Shown: piece by piece, positions 1-11,534 of the stretch
How the letters are laid out: each line of letters opens with the position of its first letter
Position numbering within the stretch: position 1 is the stretch's first letter
Source of the DNA: Calonectria ilicicola
Taxonomy: Eukaryota; Ascomycota; Sordariomycetes; Hypocreales; Nectriaceae
Reading direction: 5' to 3'
DNA: 64,000 nucleotides
NCBI GenBank assembly: GCA_020809705.1
Contig: CP085827.1
Coordinates: forward strand, 4,588,001-4,652,000
Notes under the pieces: generated by a model
Databases searched by the model: none
What the model saw: only the letters and a program-made list of their open reading frames with translations
Told to the model about the DNA's origin: nothing
Made by a program: the position numbers and the translations under genes

Positions 1-1
1 T

Positions 2-1346
2 TCTCCTCGCTCAGAGCCAGCGCTTCGTGGCCGCCACCAAAGTGACCAGGGAGCCGAGGAGTCACCCATCCCGCAGCACGGTGTCATGGCCCAACTCTCG
101 AGTTGGCACAGCAAAATGAGAACCCAATCGGGGCTCTTGGAAGTAGAGACCCAGCCAGAGAGTTGTCATTTTGCCAAGGCCGAGGAAATCACATGGCACA
201 ACCCGTCGTTTGATCAGATGGCCGAGGCTCTACAGGTCAGGATGATGACAAAACCGCTTATGGATCCCTTGCCCTTGGAATACCACTCCCACATACTCCA
301 CGTAATAGAAGGCTACGGTCTCCTGAAGGCAAAGGCAGTTGCGGCAGAGCAGGAGCTGGTCGAGGCACGCAGCCAGCATACCAAAGAGCAAGAGGAGTTC
401 AGTCAGATGCAGGAGAACTGGATGGTTCAGGAAGCTAGATACAAAGCCGAGATTAAGCGGCTTGAGATTCTTATCCACCAGACATCAGACACCGGTCTAG
501 AAGCTGTTGCTATAGCAAGATCGGGCAGCCTGCTAAGACCTCGGAATCGTAATTCTCCTTGCTTAGGCCAACTCGAAGGTAAAACCAGTCACCTGAGATT
601 GACGGCCATGTCGTTATGAAAGCTGTTGACACTGCTCCTGGGATTGTAACTAATGTGGGTTGCAGAAGTCAGCGAGACAAGCCAAGACGGCGCGGAAAAC
701 ACAGTTGCCCACGGTCATGCTCTCGGGCACAATAGTTCAATTCGTATGCATGTACCCTTGCTCTCGCTACCCTGAAACTAATCACCTGGACACAGTTTCC
801 CGGCCACGAATTGTAGACGCAAATAGTGACGTCAGGCTGAGCAAAAGATTCATCAGACAAGACAAGGCCAAATCTCTCGAGCGAAGCCGTGCTCGTGGGA
901 GACAGGAGGCAAAAGTGGCCCAAAAAAGGCGAGTCGAAGACACATCCAGATTAGAGTCAAACTCACCTGAGGTTGCAAGTTGCAACCTGGCGCTACTTGA
1001 AGACACTCGGGACAATAAAAACTCAAATACGTCAAAAGAGCCCCAGAATGTGGACGACTGTAGATCATTATCCGATCCATCAACACGGAAGCAGATTTGC
1101 GCTAATTTGTCTCTCTCTCGTCATCGCCGAGAATTCTCGTTTGTGCCAGGCGACGATATGCCAGGAGCTCAGAAATCCGCAGGGCCGAGAGCGAGCCTGG
1201 AGAGAGGAGACAACGCACATGCAACCCCCAAAACAGAACACACGGGTCCACGCCCAAAAATCAAATTAGGCGAGTCGAATAACGCCAAGGACGGCCCCGT
1301 TGATGGAGGGAAAGTAACGGCAGAGCGGTGCCAGTCCCGGAACTAG
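2..1346 (+). CDS. Conserved fungal coiled-coil protein of unknown function, 5'-partial
   Basis: The frame is open from the window edge, so the true start lies upstream. The ATG at 86 is only an internal methionine. My model is exon 2-578, intron 579-665 (donor GTAAAA, branch ACTAAT, acceptor TGCAG), exon 666-743, intron 744-795 (donor GTATGC, branch CTAAT, acceptor ACACAG), exon 796-1346. Each splice restores one continuous frame, which supports the model. After the ATG at 86 there is a PLPLEYHSHILHVIEG segment, then a Glu/Gln/Lys-rich helical stretch likely to form a coiled coil, then a basic Ser/Arg-rich tail containing a FSFVPGDDMP motif. I recall similar proteins (PLPxEYNS... and FSFExGDD motifs) annotated as hypothetical in Aspergillus and Penicillium. 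No enzyme motif or membrane segment is visible, and no function is proposed. Confidence 0.6.
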
Positions 1347-4300
1347 TGGGTGTGGATCAGAAGGTCTAAGGTCGTAAAGTGGACCGAATGCGGCCTGGAC
1401 AGGACTCGACTGAGTCAAAGCGAGAGCCTCTGGAGACGAGGGGTCGATACAGCAAAGTTGGGCTGAATTTACAACGGCTGAGGCAAAGCGAGTGAAGTGA
1501 GGTGAGGTCGAGAAGGCTTGTAACTTTGTGGCAGAAACGACATCTCTACGATCAAAGTCTATCGAGACGAATGCAGTGCCAAGGGCGACGGGTAGCAAAA
1601 AGGCCGATGGCGAAGGGCGGGGTTGGCGCAGAGTCAGTTTGTGACGGAACAAGAATGGTGTGCGGTGTGGACTTTCTAAGTTAAGTTGATGCGACGCGGG
1701 ATCTAGCGTTGAGAGGAGAAGCTTTGGTATCGGATACTACCCTCTTTAGTCGACGGTGCAGAACTCTACTCGGTGGATGGAACAAAACGTCGCAATTAAA
1801 GTTAGGATTGAGGAAACGCACGATGGTGGCGCGTGGCCGGATTGGAGGAACTGGAATGCAGTTGGGGTTTCACTCAGGACCGACTCAATGAGGAATGTGA
1901 CTGAGACTATCAAGGCATCAATCACGGCGAGCTGACTTGTGACAATGGAATCAATGGATGAATGACTGGGAGGAAAACTGGTACTGGTGTTGCATGTCTT
2001 ACCCTAGAGCCGGGAACGGGTCGACGGAAGGCTGGTGAATGATTCATGTCATGCACCAGGATTTCGGGTGGCACAAAGAATTGGTAGGCCGATTCAATGC
2101 CCGGCGGCAATTTACTTTTCTTTTTATCGAAACCCAAAATTCCTCGCCTGTCGTTTGTGTGAAGGTGGTTTGGCGCGGAATCAGACATGAACCTTGGATC
2201 ACAAGTGTGCCTTGGTTTGGCGGATTCAGTGCCTGCGCGCCGACCCCTCGTCCGACCGATGAGGAGTTGGGCAACCTTGGCCTGGCCGATGGAGCCCGTC
2301 GGGTATAAGCAGCGTTTCCAGCGACAGCCACCCAGCCTCTATAAGTTATGCCTCACGATTGACTCTAAACTTCCCCTCGTCTATGCGAATTAGCAAACTG
2401 TAAAGAAGGTTACCGACGGTACAGTTTTGGTTGCTTCCTAAGGATTCCGAGAGGCGGGAGTTTGAGGGAAAGTGTGAGGGGGAGCGGGGAAGGCAATTGA
2501 CGCGGAGCTTCCGGGACAAAAAAACGCAACCTAGAGAAAAATGCAGCCTATCCCGTAACGTATCTACAGTGTTGCAGTTGCAGTTGCAGAGTTGCAGCAG
2601 CATACGTACGGAGTGTGAGGCAGTGTGTCCCACCCCCCTGCGGCGCTGGACGGCGATAAGCGAGGACCGATGAACCCAGATCCTCGGGATTTGTTGATGG
2701 CGGGGCGTCTGGTTTCAACTCACCGACCGCCCCCGTACTGTGCGCAAACGCACGCATGGGTGACCTGGGTACCCAATATTTCCCTTTTGTCTCGTTTCGT
2801 CTGGTACTACCTACGGCACCATACCACGAGGGCCCGTGGGCTTCGCTGCTCGTGGTCAGTGTGTTTCTTTTGCTCTGGTTTCCTGAGCTCTCGGCATTCC
2901 TGACGAGATTATTCGTGGCGGCCTCAACCGTGCCCTCCCAGGAGCGCGGACGGCGGGACGGGAAAACAGCAGCGACAAGGGGGGCGGCATATCCATCTCC
3001 GGGCGCGTTTTGGGGCCCTATGCCTGGGGTCTGTTTGCCAGCCCTGACCCATTCCCGTGCATGCACGAAGTAATGCCGCCTCTTCGCCAAGGACGGAGCT
3101 GTTTGTGACCACAGCTGGTCTGGCCTCGACTCCTCACCTCCTCGCCTTGCTGGCCACCTCCCCTAGCAGCCGTTTTGAGCTAGGCCAAGGAACGTGGGAG
3201 TAGCTGCCGAGGTACGTCATGAATTTGACTGATAATCGCAGACCCAAATGGACATCCCGAGACACTGCCGTGGGTCAACATCGACACCTCTGGACCGGTC
3301 AGGGTCTCAATGCGCCCTGCTTTACACCGCACCCCTTGGGTCTTGGAATCTCTTCCCGTATAGGAGTTGCTTTTTTCGTCGACATCGGTGCGACGTGCTG
3401 GTTCCAGCCCCTCGGACCCTCAGGGCCCTCAGCATCAAGGGAAAGGGGGGCTCGGGTGAGCGACGGAAGCGAAGACAAGGACGGGGGTCCGGCCGAGGGG
3501 CGGTAACGCAGCGCGACGCAATGCAGCGCGATGCTACCAGGGCGGCGGTGGCTTGTCTTTGAGGAATCCCAACTGTGGAGGCGGATGTGACGTCGGGATA
3601 AATGAAGTGAGATGAGGTGCAACCAAGAAAAGAAACGAGTCGTGGAAGGGAGGGCATGGGCAAAATTAAACACAGGCGCAGGATGGACATTTGAGATGAG
3701 CACGCTGTAACGGCGCCAAGGGACGATCCTAGATCCAAGTCTGATACTAATGGGGACGATATGGGTAATGGTTCACACATCTGGTCAGTAAACAAGGGGT
3801 GGTGGGTGTGGTGACACAGTTGACTCGACAGTGTTTGGGACTAGGGTGGATGAGATCTCATACATGAGATGGGGACTTGGGATCAGATGGTGTGTCGTGT
3901 TTTTCGACGCTGGACCAATGTCAGCATCAGTGTTGTCGTCGTTGGGGGCCGCAGCTGAACCCGGGAGCTGGGAGCCGGAACCAGAGCCAGAGCCAGGGCT
4001 GGGGGAAGAGAGATGTGATTTGTGATTTGCGACTCAAGATTCTGAGATTTGAAAATCAAGGTTGGCGGTACCGCAGGCCGCGGGCAGCCGAGGGGTGGTC
4101 CTAGCCAACGGTGGGAGGATGCGAGAGCGGGAGCGGGAAAGTGGGACCGGGGCCGCGATTACCTGCTAGTGCCGCGAGCGATGGGCAGCGCAGCCAACAA
4201 GAGCGCGAGATTTCGGTCGACTATTTGGCGGATGACAGGGCAAGGACCAGGGCTCGCTGGCGGACAAGGGCTTAGCAGAGGCAGGGGGAGGGCGTGGGTG

Positions 4301-5225
4301 ATCATGCTCAGCTCCAGCAGCGCCGATGGGGCAGCGAACTGGGAAGCAGGGGTTTGAGCGATCGACCATGGACCCAACCCCAGCGCGAGACAAGGAACAG
4401 GGGCGTTGCGCCGCACACAACGGCGCCCGAAATTTTTCGGTCGAGCCGTCCCCATCCTTTCGGCCCTCGCTCTCAGCCAGAGACAAGGTCCCCAGACGCA
4501 ATGACGTGACGTGACATTTAACGCCGACTCAACCCCCCTCCCCCCCTCACCCATCCCCTGGCGATCAGTAATCCAAGAATTCCTGAGGTTCCCCAGAAGG
4601 GAAACACATTGGCGGGATATGATACCTCACTCATTCTGGAGATCCCGATGGAAATCGGGTACAAGGGTTGATGCTTGTGCACCCCTACCTACCGTTACAT
4701 CCAAACTCTCCAAGCGAGCAGCGATCTCTTTAACGAGAAGGCGAGCAAAGTGCACAAGAAAAAAAAAATAGTGAGGCGGGAACGGGATTGGCGAGCAGAG
4801 AGGGCAGAAAAAAGTAACGAGCATGACGTGCAAAAACAAGGATGGAAGGAGAAGGTGACAATCGCGATCAGATCCCCATTTAGTCAAATGGCAAACTAGC
4901 CAATTTTTTCCCACGAATAACAAATCATTCTCTTGGTATCCGGTGGGAAGTTTTTAGCGCCCGCCCAAGTGTATCCAGCGCACCGGGACCGTTCCAAGAG
5001 CTGGGAGGGTGAGCCATCCCTGAAGGCTACCTCGTACTACGTGCGCTCACGTCCCTCAGAGCGCGCTGAGGGCCAGCCGCAGCACTGCAGCGACAGCGCG
5101 CTTTGCCCATCTTTGTGATGGACAGCGAAGAGCTCGAGCTTCTAGTCCAGAGTGCTTAAATCCTCTCTTAGTTGCAGCAGTGTCACTCTGCCGCACGCAC
5201 GTACGCACACAGGCGCAACCACACA

Positions 5226-5300
5226 CATACATACATACATACATACATACATACATACATACATACATACATACATACATACACTCACTCACTCACTCAC
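5226..5300. repeat. (CATA)14 microsatellite followed by (CACT)n
   Basis: There are fourteen uninterrupted CATA units at 5226-5281, followed directly by nearly five CACT units to 5300. The apparent Tyr-Ile-His-Thr and Tyr-Val-Cys-Met repeat proteins read from this tract on either strand are artefacts of the repeat. Confidence 0.97.
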
Positions 5301-5530
5301 ACGCCCCGACAACAAGAAGGAGGCTACATCGGAACGATCTGCATGCGTGCCGCCGTTGTGTGGTGGCAGTGTTGTGACCGATGATGCTGACGGTGACGAC
5401 GACTGGCCCAGGGCAGAGCGCCAGCAACGGGATTGCCGCTCTGCTGACGATTTAGAGAGGGAGCCACAAATGATCTCCACGGATCCAAGAATGTTCTGAC
5501 CGTGTCTCAATTCCGCGCCCCCCCGTCTGC

Positions 5531-5534
5531 GACG

Positions 5535-5570
<36 letters not shown>

Positions 5571-5572
5571 GC
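5531..5572. repeat. (GAC)9(GGC)5 trinucleotide repeat
   Basis: Nine GAC units (5531-5557) run into five GGC units (5558-5572). The tract sits in the gene-free region, so it is not an amino-acid repeat of any gene I can support. Confidence 0.95.
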
Positions 5573-8500
5573 AACCACTTGCTCCTCCTCATCCTCCAGG
5601 ATAATGATGCGAAAGCCCTGACACCCCCTTCCATCTCCCCCTCCTCTCTCCACCACTCAATCGTCCCCCCAACGATTGCCTGCCAGTTGTCCCGCCCCTC
5701 TGGTAGGTAAGGGTTGTTTTCGCTAAAAAGCAATGAAACGGTAAGGTCCCCTCAATTAGAAAAAGAAAAGAAACAGAGACTTGTAACGGCCAAAGCAAAA
5801 ATTTCTCCCCCCTCCCCCCCAGTCATCCCTTGTTGCCCAACCCAACAACCTCTTCCCGACAGCATGGAAACTTGCCCATGGTCCCAGGCTGTCGGACCGG
5901 GGCTTTTGTGCCTGAACCCTAAGAACAGCTTAACGTCTGCCAGGGCGTAGCTTCATTTACCTAAAGGAAGCCATCACCAGAACTTGTCGTCGTAGCGCCG
6001 CCCGGGTCACTGTTCCGCCAGTTGAACCCCAGTTCCAGCTCTCTGTAACCCCTTGCGCAACGTCCCGTCCGCCCATTGATTGGCGTTGAACGCTTGCCCA
6101 CCACCCCTCCCTGGACGAAATAAGTTAACAACCCTGACAAGATGACAGCCTCAAATCAAAATGGCAGGCGCTCAATTAACATGAAGCGGGGGAAAAAGAC
6201 CCTTTGGTTGTTGGGGACGGGGCCGTCGGCATATCAGTAATCATCCTTACAAAGCGGCTACTATTCTTAGGGGCGCCTCACTCTCTCTGCCCTGTTTTGC
6301 TTGTGTGCCTGATGTTGGTTTTTCTTTTTTCACTTTGTTTGCATACGCCAAAGCTTCTTTTTTTATGTGAACGGGCGTGACTTCATTTCACGATATAGGG
6401 CGAAGCGTTAAATGAATAAGAGAGAAAACTTGATGCGGTCTGTTGTCAGTTTCTTTTTTTCATTTTCTTTTCTTTTTCCATTTTTGGCTGTTACTCCCTT
6501 GATCCCTTCAACTTCCCGATTGGAATCTCCCGGTTTTCAGCTCTCGTGTGGGGGAGAGAGAGACGGGGGACCCCCTCGTAAAAAGAAAAGTCGATGCGGG
6601 TGTTCGTATCTCGGCAAGGATAGAGCCCCCCTGGCGCGGGCTGCAGAACGGGTTGATGCGCACTCTCCATTTCCCTTTAAAGGTAAGGAGGGAAAAAAAA
6701 AAGAGAGCGAGGAAGCGATCCTCTCAAGGGCTGCAGCGCTAAGCCAAGCAGGTTTGTTCAACTTGCCTGCTGCTGTGCCAGGGATCATTCGTCATCTTTT
6801 GCGCTGGAGCGCCGTTGCGATTGCAAACGACGTGGAAGCTACCACGTATCTCTCCCCTCGGGACGTGCAGGCGTGCATTGCATATACACTAGCAACGCGG
6901 GCAAAAAGTTACGGATGGGGAGCGGGGGGCAAGAGAAGGCACCTTGCAGGATCATAGGTACGTGGGACGCTCACATGAGTAAGGCGCCCAGACAGCCGCA
7001 GGATCATCGTATTTGCATCTCTCACTGGACCGGGTGCATTGGGAGAAAGAGGGATGGCCCTGGGCAAGCGATGGGGAGTGGGAGGCTCAGAGGTGCGTTG
7101 CACGTTGTGGAATCATAAGCACAGGCACACGACGCGGCGAATGACTCGAGGAAATCGCAGTGTGTCAAGTCGGCCACCAGTCACGCGGTGTCGTAGGCAA
7201 AAAAATAAATGTGAGAACTGACTGAGTGACAGGCGTGGTCAAGGGCGCGTGCGGTACGATGTGTGTGAGTGGTACCAAGGAGCTGGATTCGAGCCGAGAT
7301 TGTTCGGCAGGGGTAGAGTTGAGTGGTGAACTTTTTTTTGGCATCATTTCACTATGTGTGAAATAGATTAAACTAATTTTGTAGGGTTGTCTTTATTTCT
7401 TTCCTCGAGACAAATGCCGAAAGCAAACAAAGCGTGGTGATGATCGACCTGGACAATGACCTTTGGGCATGGATCATGGTTTATGGGGGAGCGACGGCTC
7501 GCTGGTTGGGGGCCGGACGGGCTGGCGGGACGGACAAAGAGTCAACGAGTGTGGACGACGGTTAGATTTATGGGAATTAGCTTTGTCAGGGGCTGGGGTG
7601 CGAGAACAGAGCGACGCACAGGGTGCAGGTATCAAGCAAGGATGGGATGGCATGGGTGTGGTGGTAATGGGCCATGGGAGGGGTGTGGGCGATCCGATGT
7701 GCACTGATTTCCTTGGGGATTCTGGCGTTGACGCCGTCCCAAGTGCCAATTCACTCTCCTCCAGAGTCCTAACGTCGGATCGGGCCAAGGTGCGGGTGAG
7801 GGCGAGCTTGAGCAAGGACCGTCGAAACGTCGGTGCTTTGGCGTGGCCACGTCCAAAGTGTGAAATGGGCCAGCCTACGCCTTGCCCGTCGTCCCGCCCG
7901 CCAACGGGGCTGGAATGTATCGAGCCGTGATGGAGCTTTGGCTTTGATTTTACTCTCATGGCTGTCATCCTCACGGCTTAAAGGCGTGTTCTCGGCCTCA
8001 CTCTTGTCGCTCTCGGTCGATCGGCGGGTCGGCGGGTGAGGGGGGCAGAAGTTGTGTGCGCATGGCGTCAACCAAATCTCGTCGTGAACCTCTTGTGGTC
8101 TGACGCCCAAGCCTCGTCGGCTTTTGCGTCAGCCAACAAACAAACTATCAGCGCACCAACCGCCCACGGTCCTGTGTGCAGGGACGGTGCCAAGCTCAAG
8201 CTGGGGGCAGGGGAGAAGGATAGAGAGAGAGATGGGGAGACGATGGAGAGAGGCAAACAAGGCACCAGCAGACGCTTGTGCCCGTCCCTCGGTGGGAGCC
8301 ACTTTCGTTTCGTTTCGTTTCATTCAAGCCCGTTCAAGTTGGGCATAGCCTCTGTCCAACTTCAGGTCACGTAGCCGGAAAAAGCAACGTCTAAGCTCAC
8401 TAGAGGTAGTCCACACTCCCAAAACGGGCCACGGGCTTGACGGAGATCCTTGTCGACGACGTTGGGTTGGTTGGCTTGGGCGTTGGCCGGTGATGAAGGC

Positions 8501-10709
8501 AATAAACGGCGGCGCCAACTACTGTATGCCTCGCGGGAGGCCCTCGCCCCGGGCCATGTCCATCCAGCAAAAAAGGGCGCCAAAACAAGCCAACGACCCG
8601 CGCCCCCTCCCTCTCAACCCGTGCAGAACTGGGAATAGGGAAGAGGGAAAAGGTCCTATTGGATCGCAAGCACAGTCGGCCCCGGCCCTTTTGGCCAGGC
8701 GGACCTTTGTAATATGGAACAGGGAAGGGGAGGTGAGGGGGGGCAACAAATGTGCAGGCCAACATTGACAAGAGGACGAGAGGACAAGGGATGAGGACAC
8801 GGGCACTGTCCAGGCTGGAGGCAAGGACAAGGGCCAAGGCATAACAGCATGCAGCAGCAGCCAGCAGTAGCCATGTATGTACCCAGGAAATCGAGATTTG
8901 GCATCTGGATCGGATATGACAATGCGGTCGGCGCCCGCTTGCAGATCGACGTCGATCCTGTCTGAACCCCCCATCCCTCCATTCTCCATCGCCCGTCAAG
9001 GACTACCTAGGCGGCATCACAAGTCACTGGTGAATACTCACCATTCATCATCCCCCCTAACCTATCCAAATTGCCGGGAAAACAAAACAAAACAAAAAAA
9101 AAAAAAAAAAAACTCCAATCTAGCTGTAACAGCGCCGTCCTTGCCCAAAAGCAAAACAGCCAGGGGCCCCGTTTTCTAAATCTAAACATCACTCCTCGGG
9201 AGTCTCGACTTTTATCCTTTGAGGAGGGCAACCCAAATACCTAATAGGGAGAAAGAGAGGGAGGAAAAATCCCCGTCCAATGCCCGGCCGGCCGCCAGGC
9301 AGAATCGATGGGAGAGGTCTGCTTTGAGTCTAGCCCGTCCACATTCCAGTCCACCCACCGACGCTTCTGTCCAAGCAGGGAAAGCACCGTCGAGGGATGG
9401 TCCCTGCGCCTACTGCTGGCCACCACTGCCGTCTGTAGGGGACAAAAGAGTAATTGGCTGGCACGCGATGGGCAAAGTATGGGCAAGTTGAGCCCGGAGT
9501 CCTGGAGCGAAGTGGCGGACCCCTTCCCCTCCTCTACGGAGTTGACGGAAGGCAATAGCCATCAAGATGAATGTAAACCAAAGGTAACTCTCAACCCGCC
9601 TGTATCACAAACTTGCCGTCGCCAAGAAAGATGGCTTACCACATACGTTGGTTCACATGCGCACTCGTACATACTCCGTACAATGGTACCATGGTCAATA
9701 ACGCTTACTCCCCTCCGCCCCCTCCCCAATGGGCAGGGGAGAGGGAGCGAGAACCAGTACACTCGGGAATACTGGATGCAGATAACCGGATTCCAGCCAG
9801 TGTGCGACCTACCTGTCAGTGCGAGCGAACTTGCACCACCATCCCACATCTTTAGCGTTCACAAAGTGCCCTTCTAGTGCTGCCTCCAACCATCACACCC
9901 GGCTGGATAGGGCTCGGCCGTCTGACCTGAAATGTTCTCCTCCCAAGAGCCCGTATTGCAGCCAGGACCTGACTGTGCTTAACTTCCCCTTCCTATCATG
10001 TAACGAGGTTGCCCTTGGCCACTGTCACCACCTGCACATGGCTTGACGTAGTTTTGACTTGGGTTGGAACCTCCCTCCCGAAGTGTTGAATCCCGCTTCG
10101 TCTCGGTTTCGCGCCCAGTGGCTGGCCAAAGCAATTATGCTACGGCCCTAACATTCACTTTTTTCTTTTTACGTTGTATGGGACGGGAACCATAAGATGA
10201 AGCACAATTTCGGTGGTTCTTTAGCCACTGTCAATTTGATTGGTCTACTTTGTCACAATCTTCCCTCAATCATATGTAAACTTGCGTTATGTTCATGTAA
10301 TGTACAAACATCTTCTGTCGTTGAGGATGTTAATCCATCTCGCCCTTTTTTTAGCCTTTACTCCATCCCAGGTGGTCTGTTTGTTGTAAACATGACCAAG
10401 TGTATGTACTTTTTTTTTCCCTCATCTACCTATCAAATTTCACGCTCCCTAGTGGAGCAAGAGAATCTCTCTGTGGGTTTACTCAGGCCTGTGGATTTCT
10501 AGTTGGACTTCTGGCCACCTAGAGCTCGGCGCGAGTGGATCGGCGCGTCAGAGTGGTTAATTGCACATGATAGGAGCCAGCCATGAAGCTGTATCCCTGT
10601 CCTACCCGATGGGCGCAACTCCAGCCGCGGTAATGTGCCTCGTTTCTGGGAGGATGCCCAGACATGGGAAAGTAGGCAATGCCAGGCCGCAGCCTGTTCA
10701 TTGACCCTT

Positions 10710-11534
10710 TTATCCCAAGAGAGCAGACACGTTCATACGTGAGTCCTTGTCCGAGAGCATCTGTGGCTGCTGTCGCAGCTGGAGATGCTGTTGTGCAGGC
10801 GAGTTTGGTGCGGTGGGCAGCTGGGTCTGTGGCACCAGTGGGGGCAGCCGAGGCTGGGATTCATGTCTTTCCCCGAACGGGTGCGAGGCCAATGAGCTAA
10901 GGCTGGGCAGCTTGGGATCGCCCGATGGTACCACGGCGGCAGCGCGGAGCGGAGGTAGTTCTACTGGCACGTGTAGTGCCAGAGTGTGTCGGCCTGGTGA
11001 TGTTGTGTAGTTGGAGCCCGAGTCTGACTCGGCAGATTCTGAAGAGCAAGGCGATGGTAGGGGTGCCTCAACCCAGGGCATGGGGTGTCGGTGACCCCCT
11101 TGCTGGGAATTGGAGGCGCTTCTGGGCAAGGGGAGAGCGGGAGTTGAGATGGAGAGGCCTGCCCTGTTGTAGTGCTCATCGAAGGTCTGTACCGCTCGGC
11201 GGCGGTCCAGTCTCTTGCGGCGGTTTTGGCTTCCGTTCCACCAGTTTTTGACTGCGTTGTCACTGCGTCCATGAAGTCGGCGCGCGATCTCGGCCCATCG
11301 CTTTCCAATCTCGTGCACCAGGCGTTCAATCTGGACACCCTCTTCCGGAGTGATGGGATCATGGTTTAATGTTGGCTTCAGGTTCTGGTGGTAGCGCTCG
11401 CGGCATTGCTTAGGAGTCCGTGAGCCAAGGGTTTGGGCGATCCGCACCCAGTTGAGAGGGCCATGTGTTTGAACGAGCTGCATCAGGTAGGCGTCTTCGG
11501 CGTTGGACCACGGTCCTCTCCTGTGTGTCGTCAT
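10710..11534 (-). CDS. flbD: FlbD-like two-repeat Myb transcription factor
   Basis: A single-exon gene of 274 residues. Two Myb/SANT repeats occupy roughly residues 5-52 and 58-105. The first contains RGPW, NWVRIA and QCRERYHQNL; the second contains KRWAEIARRL and DNAVKNWWNGSQNRRKR, the DNA-recognition helix. The rest is Pro/Ser/Gln-rich and probably disordered. The N-terminal half matches the pattern I know for Aspergillus FlbD, a nuclear regulator that promotes conidiation by acting upstream of brlA; A. nidulans FlbD is somewhat longer (about 314 aa by recall). The start lies in a good context (CCAAC before ATG) and begins directly at the Myb domain as in homologues. The gene is isolated, with 9.4 kb gene-free downstream and 4.2 kb upstream, as is common for developmental regulators with long control regions. 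Confidence 0.93.
   Translation of the reverse strand: MTTHRRGPWSNAEDAYLMQLVQTHGPLNWVRIAQTLGSRTPKQCRERYHQNLKPTLNHDPITPEEGVQIERLVHEIGKRWAEIARRLHGRSDNAVKNWWNGSQNRRKRLDRRRAVQTFDEHYNRAGLSISTPALPLPRSASNSQQGGHRHPMPWVEAPLPSPCSSESAESDSGSNYTTSPGRHTLALHVPVELPPLRAAAVVPSGDPKLPSLSSLASHPFGERHESQPRLPPLVPQTQLPTAPNSPAQQHLQLRQQPQMLSDKDSRMNVSALLG

Larger units (their letters stand above)
1347..10709. other. 9.4 kb convergent intergenic region with no recognisable gene
   Basis: This lies between the 3' end of the first gene (plus strand) and the 3' end of flbD (minus strand). Neither neighbour should need a promoter here. Open frames are present on both strands, up to about 200 codons, but they overlap each other, are rich in Arg/Pro/Ser as expected from random GC-rich DNA, and show no family motif or convincing exon chain. 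Plus-strand CT-rich stretches lie near 5580-5660 and 5800-5860, and a T-rich tract near 6450-6490, which resemble fungal promoter or 5'-leader sequence. There is an A-rich run near 9085-9110 and two microsatellites (listed separately). An unannotated non-coding transcript or a fast-evolving gene is possible but not demonstrated. Confidence 0.6.

Noticed and set aside
1922..2188. 88-codon minus-strand ORF with a good GTAAGA donor inside
   Set aside because: Reads somewhat like protein, but no downstream exon, homology or promoter could be supported.
2548..3090. 180-codon minus-strand ORF and similar long ORFs at 7474-7974 and 8400-8999
   Set aside because: Overlapping frames on both strands, Arg/Pro-rich composition and no family motif point to chance openness in GC-rich DNA.
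5152..5499. ORFs with Tyr-Ile-His-Thr or Cys-Met-Tyr-Val repeats
   Set aside because: They are translations of the (CATA)n microsatellite in all frames.
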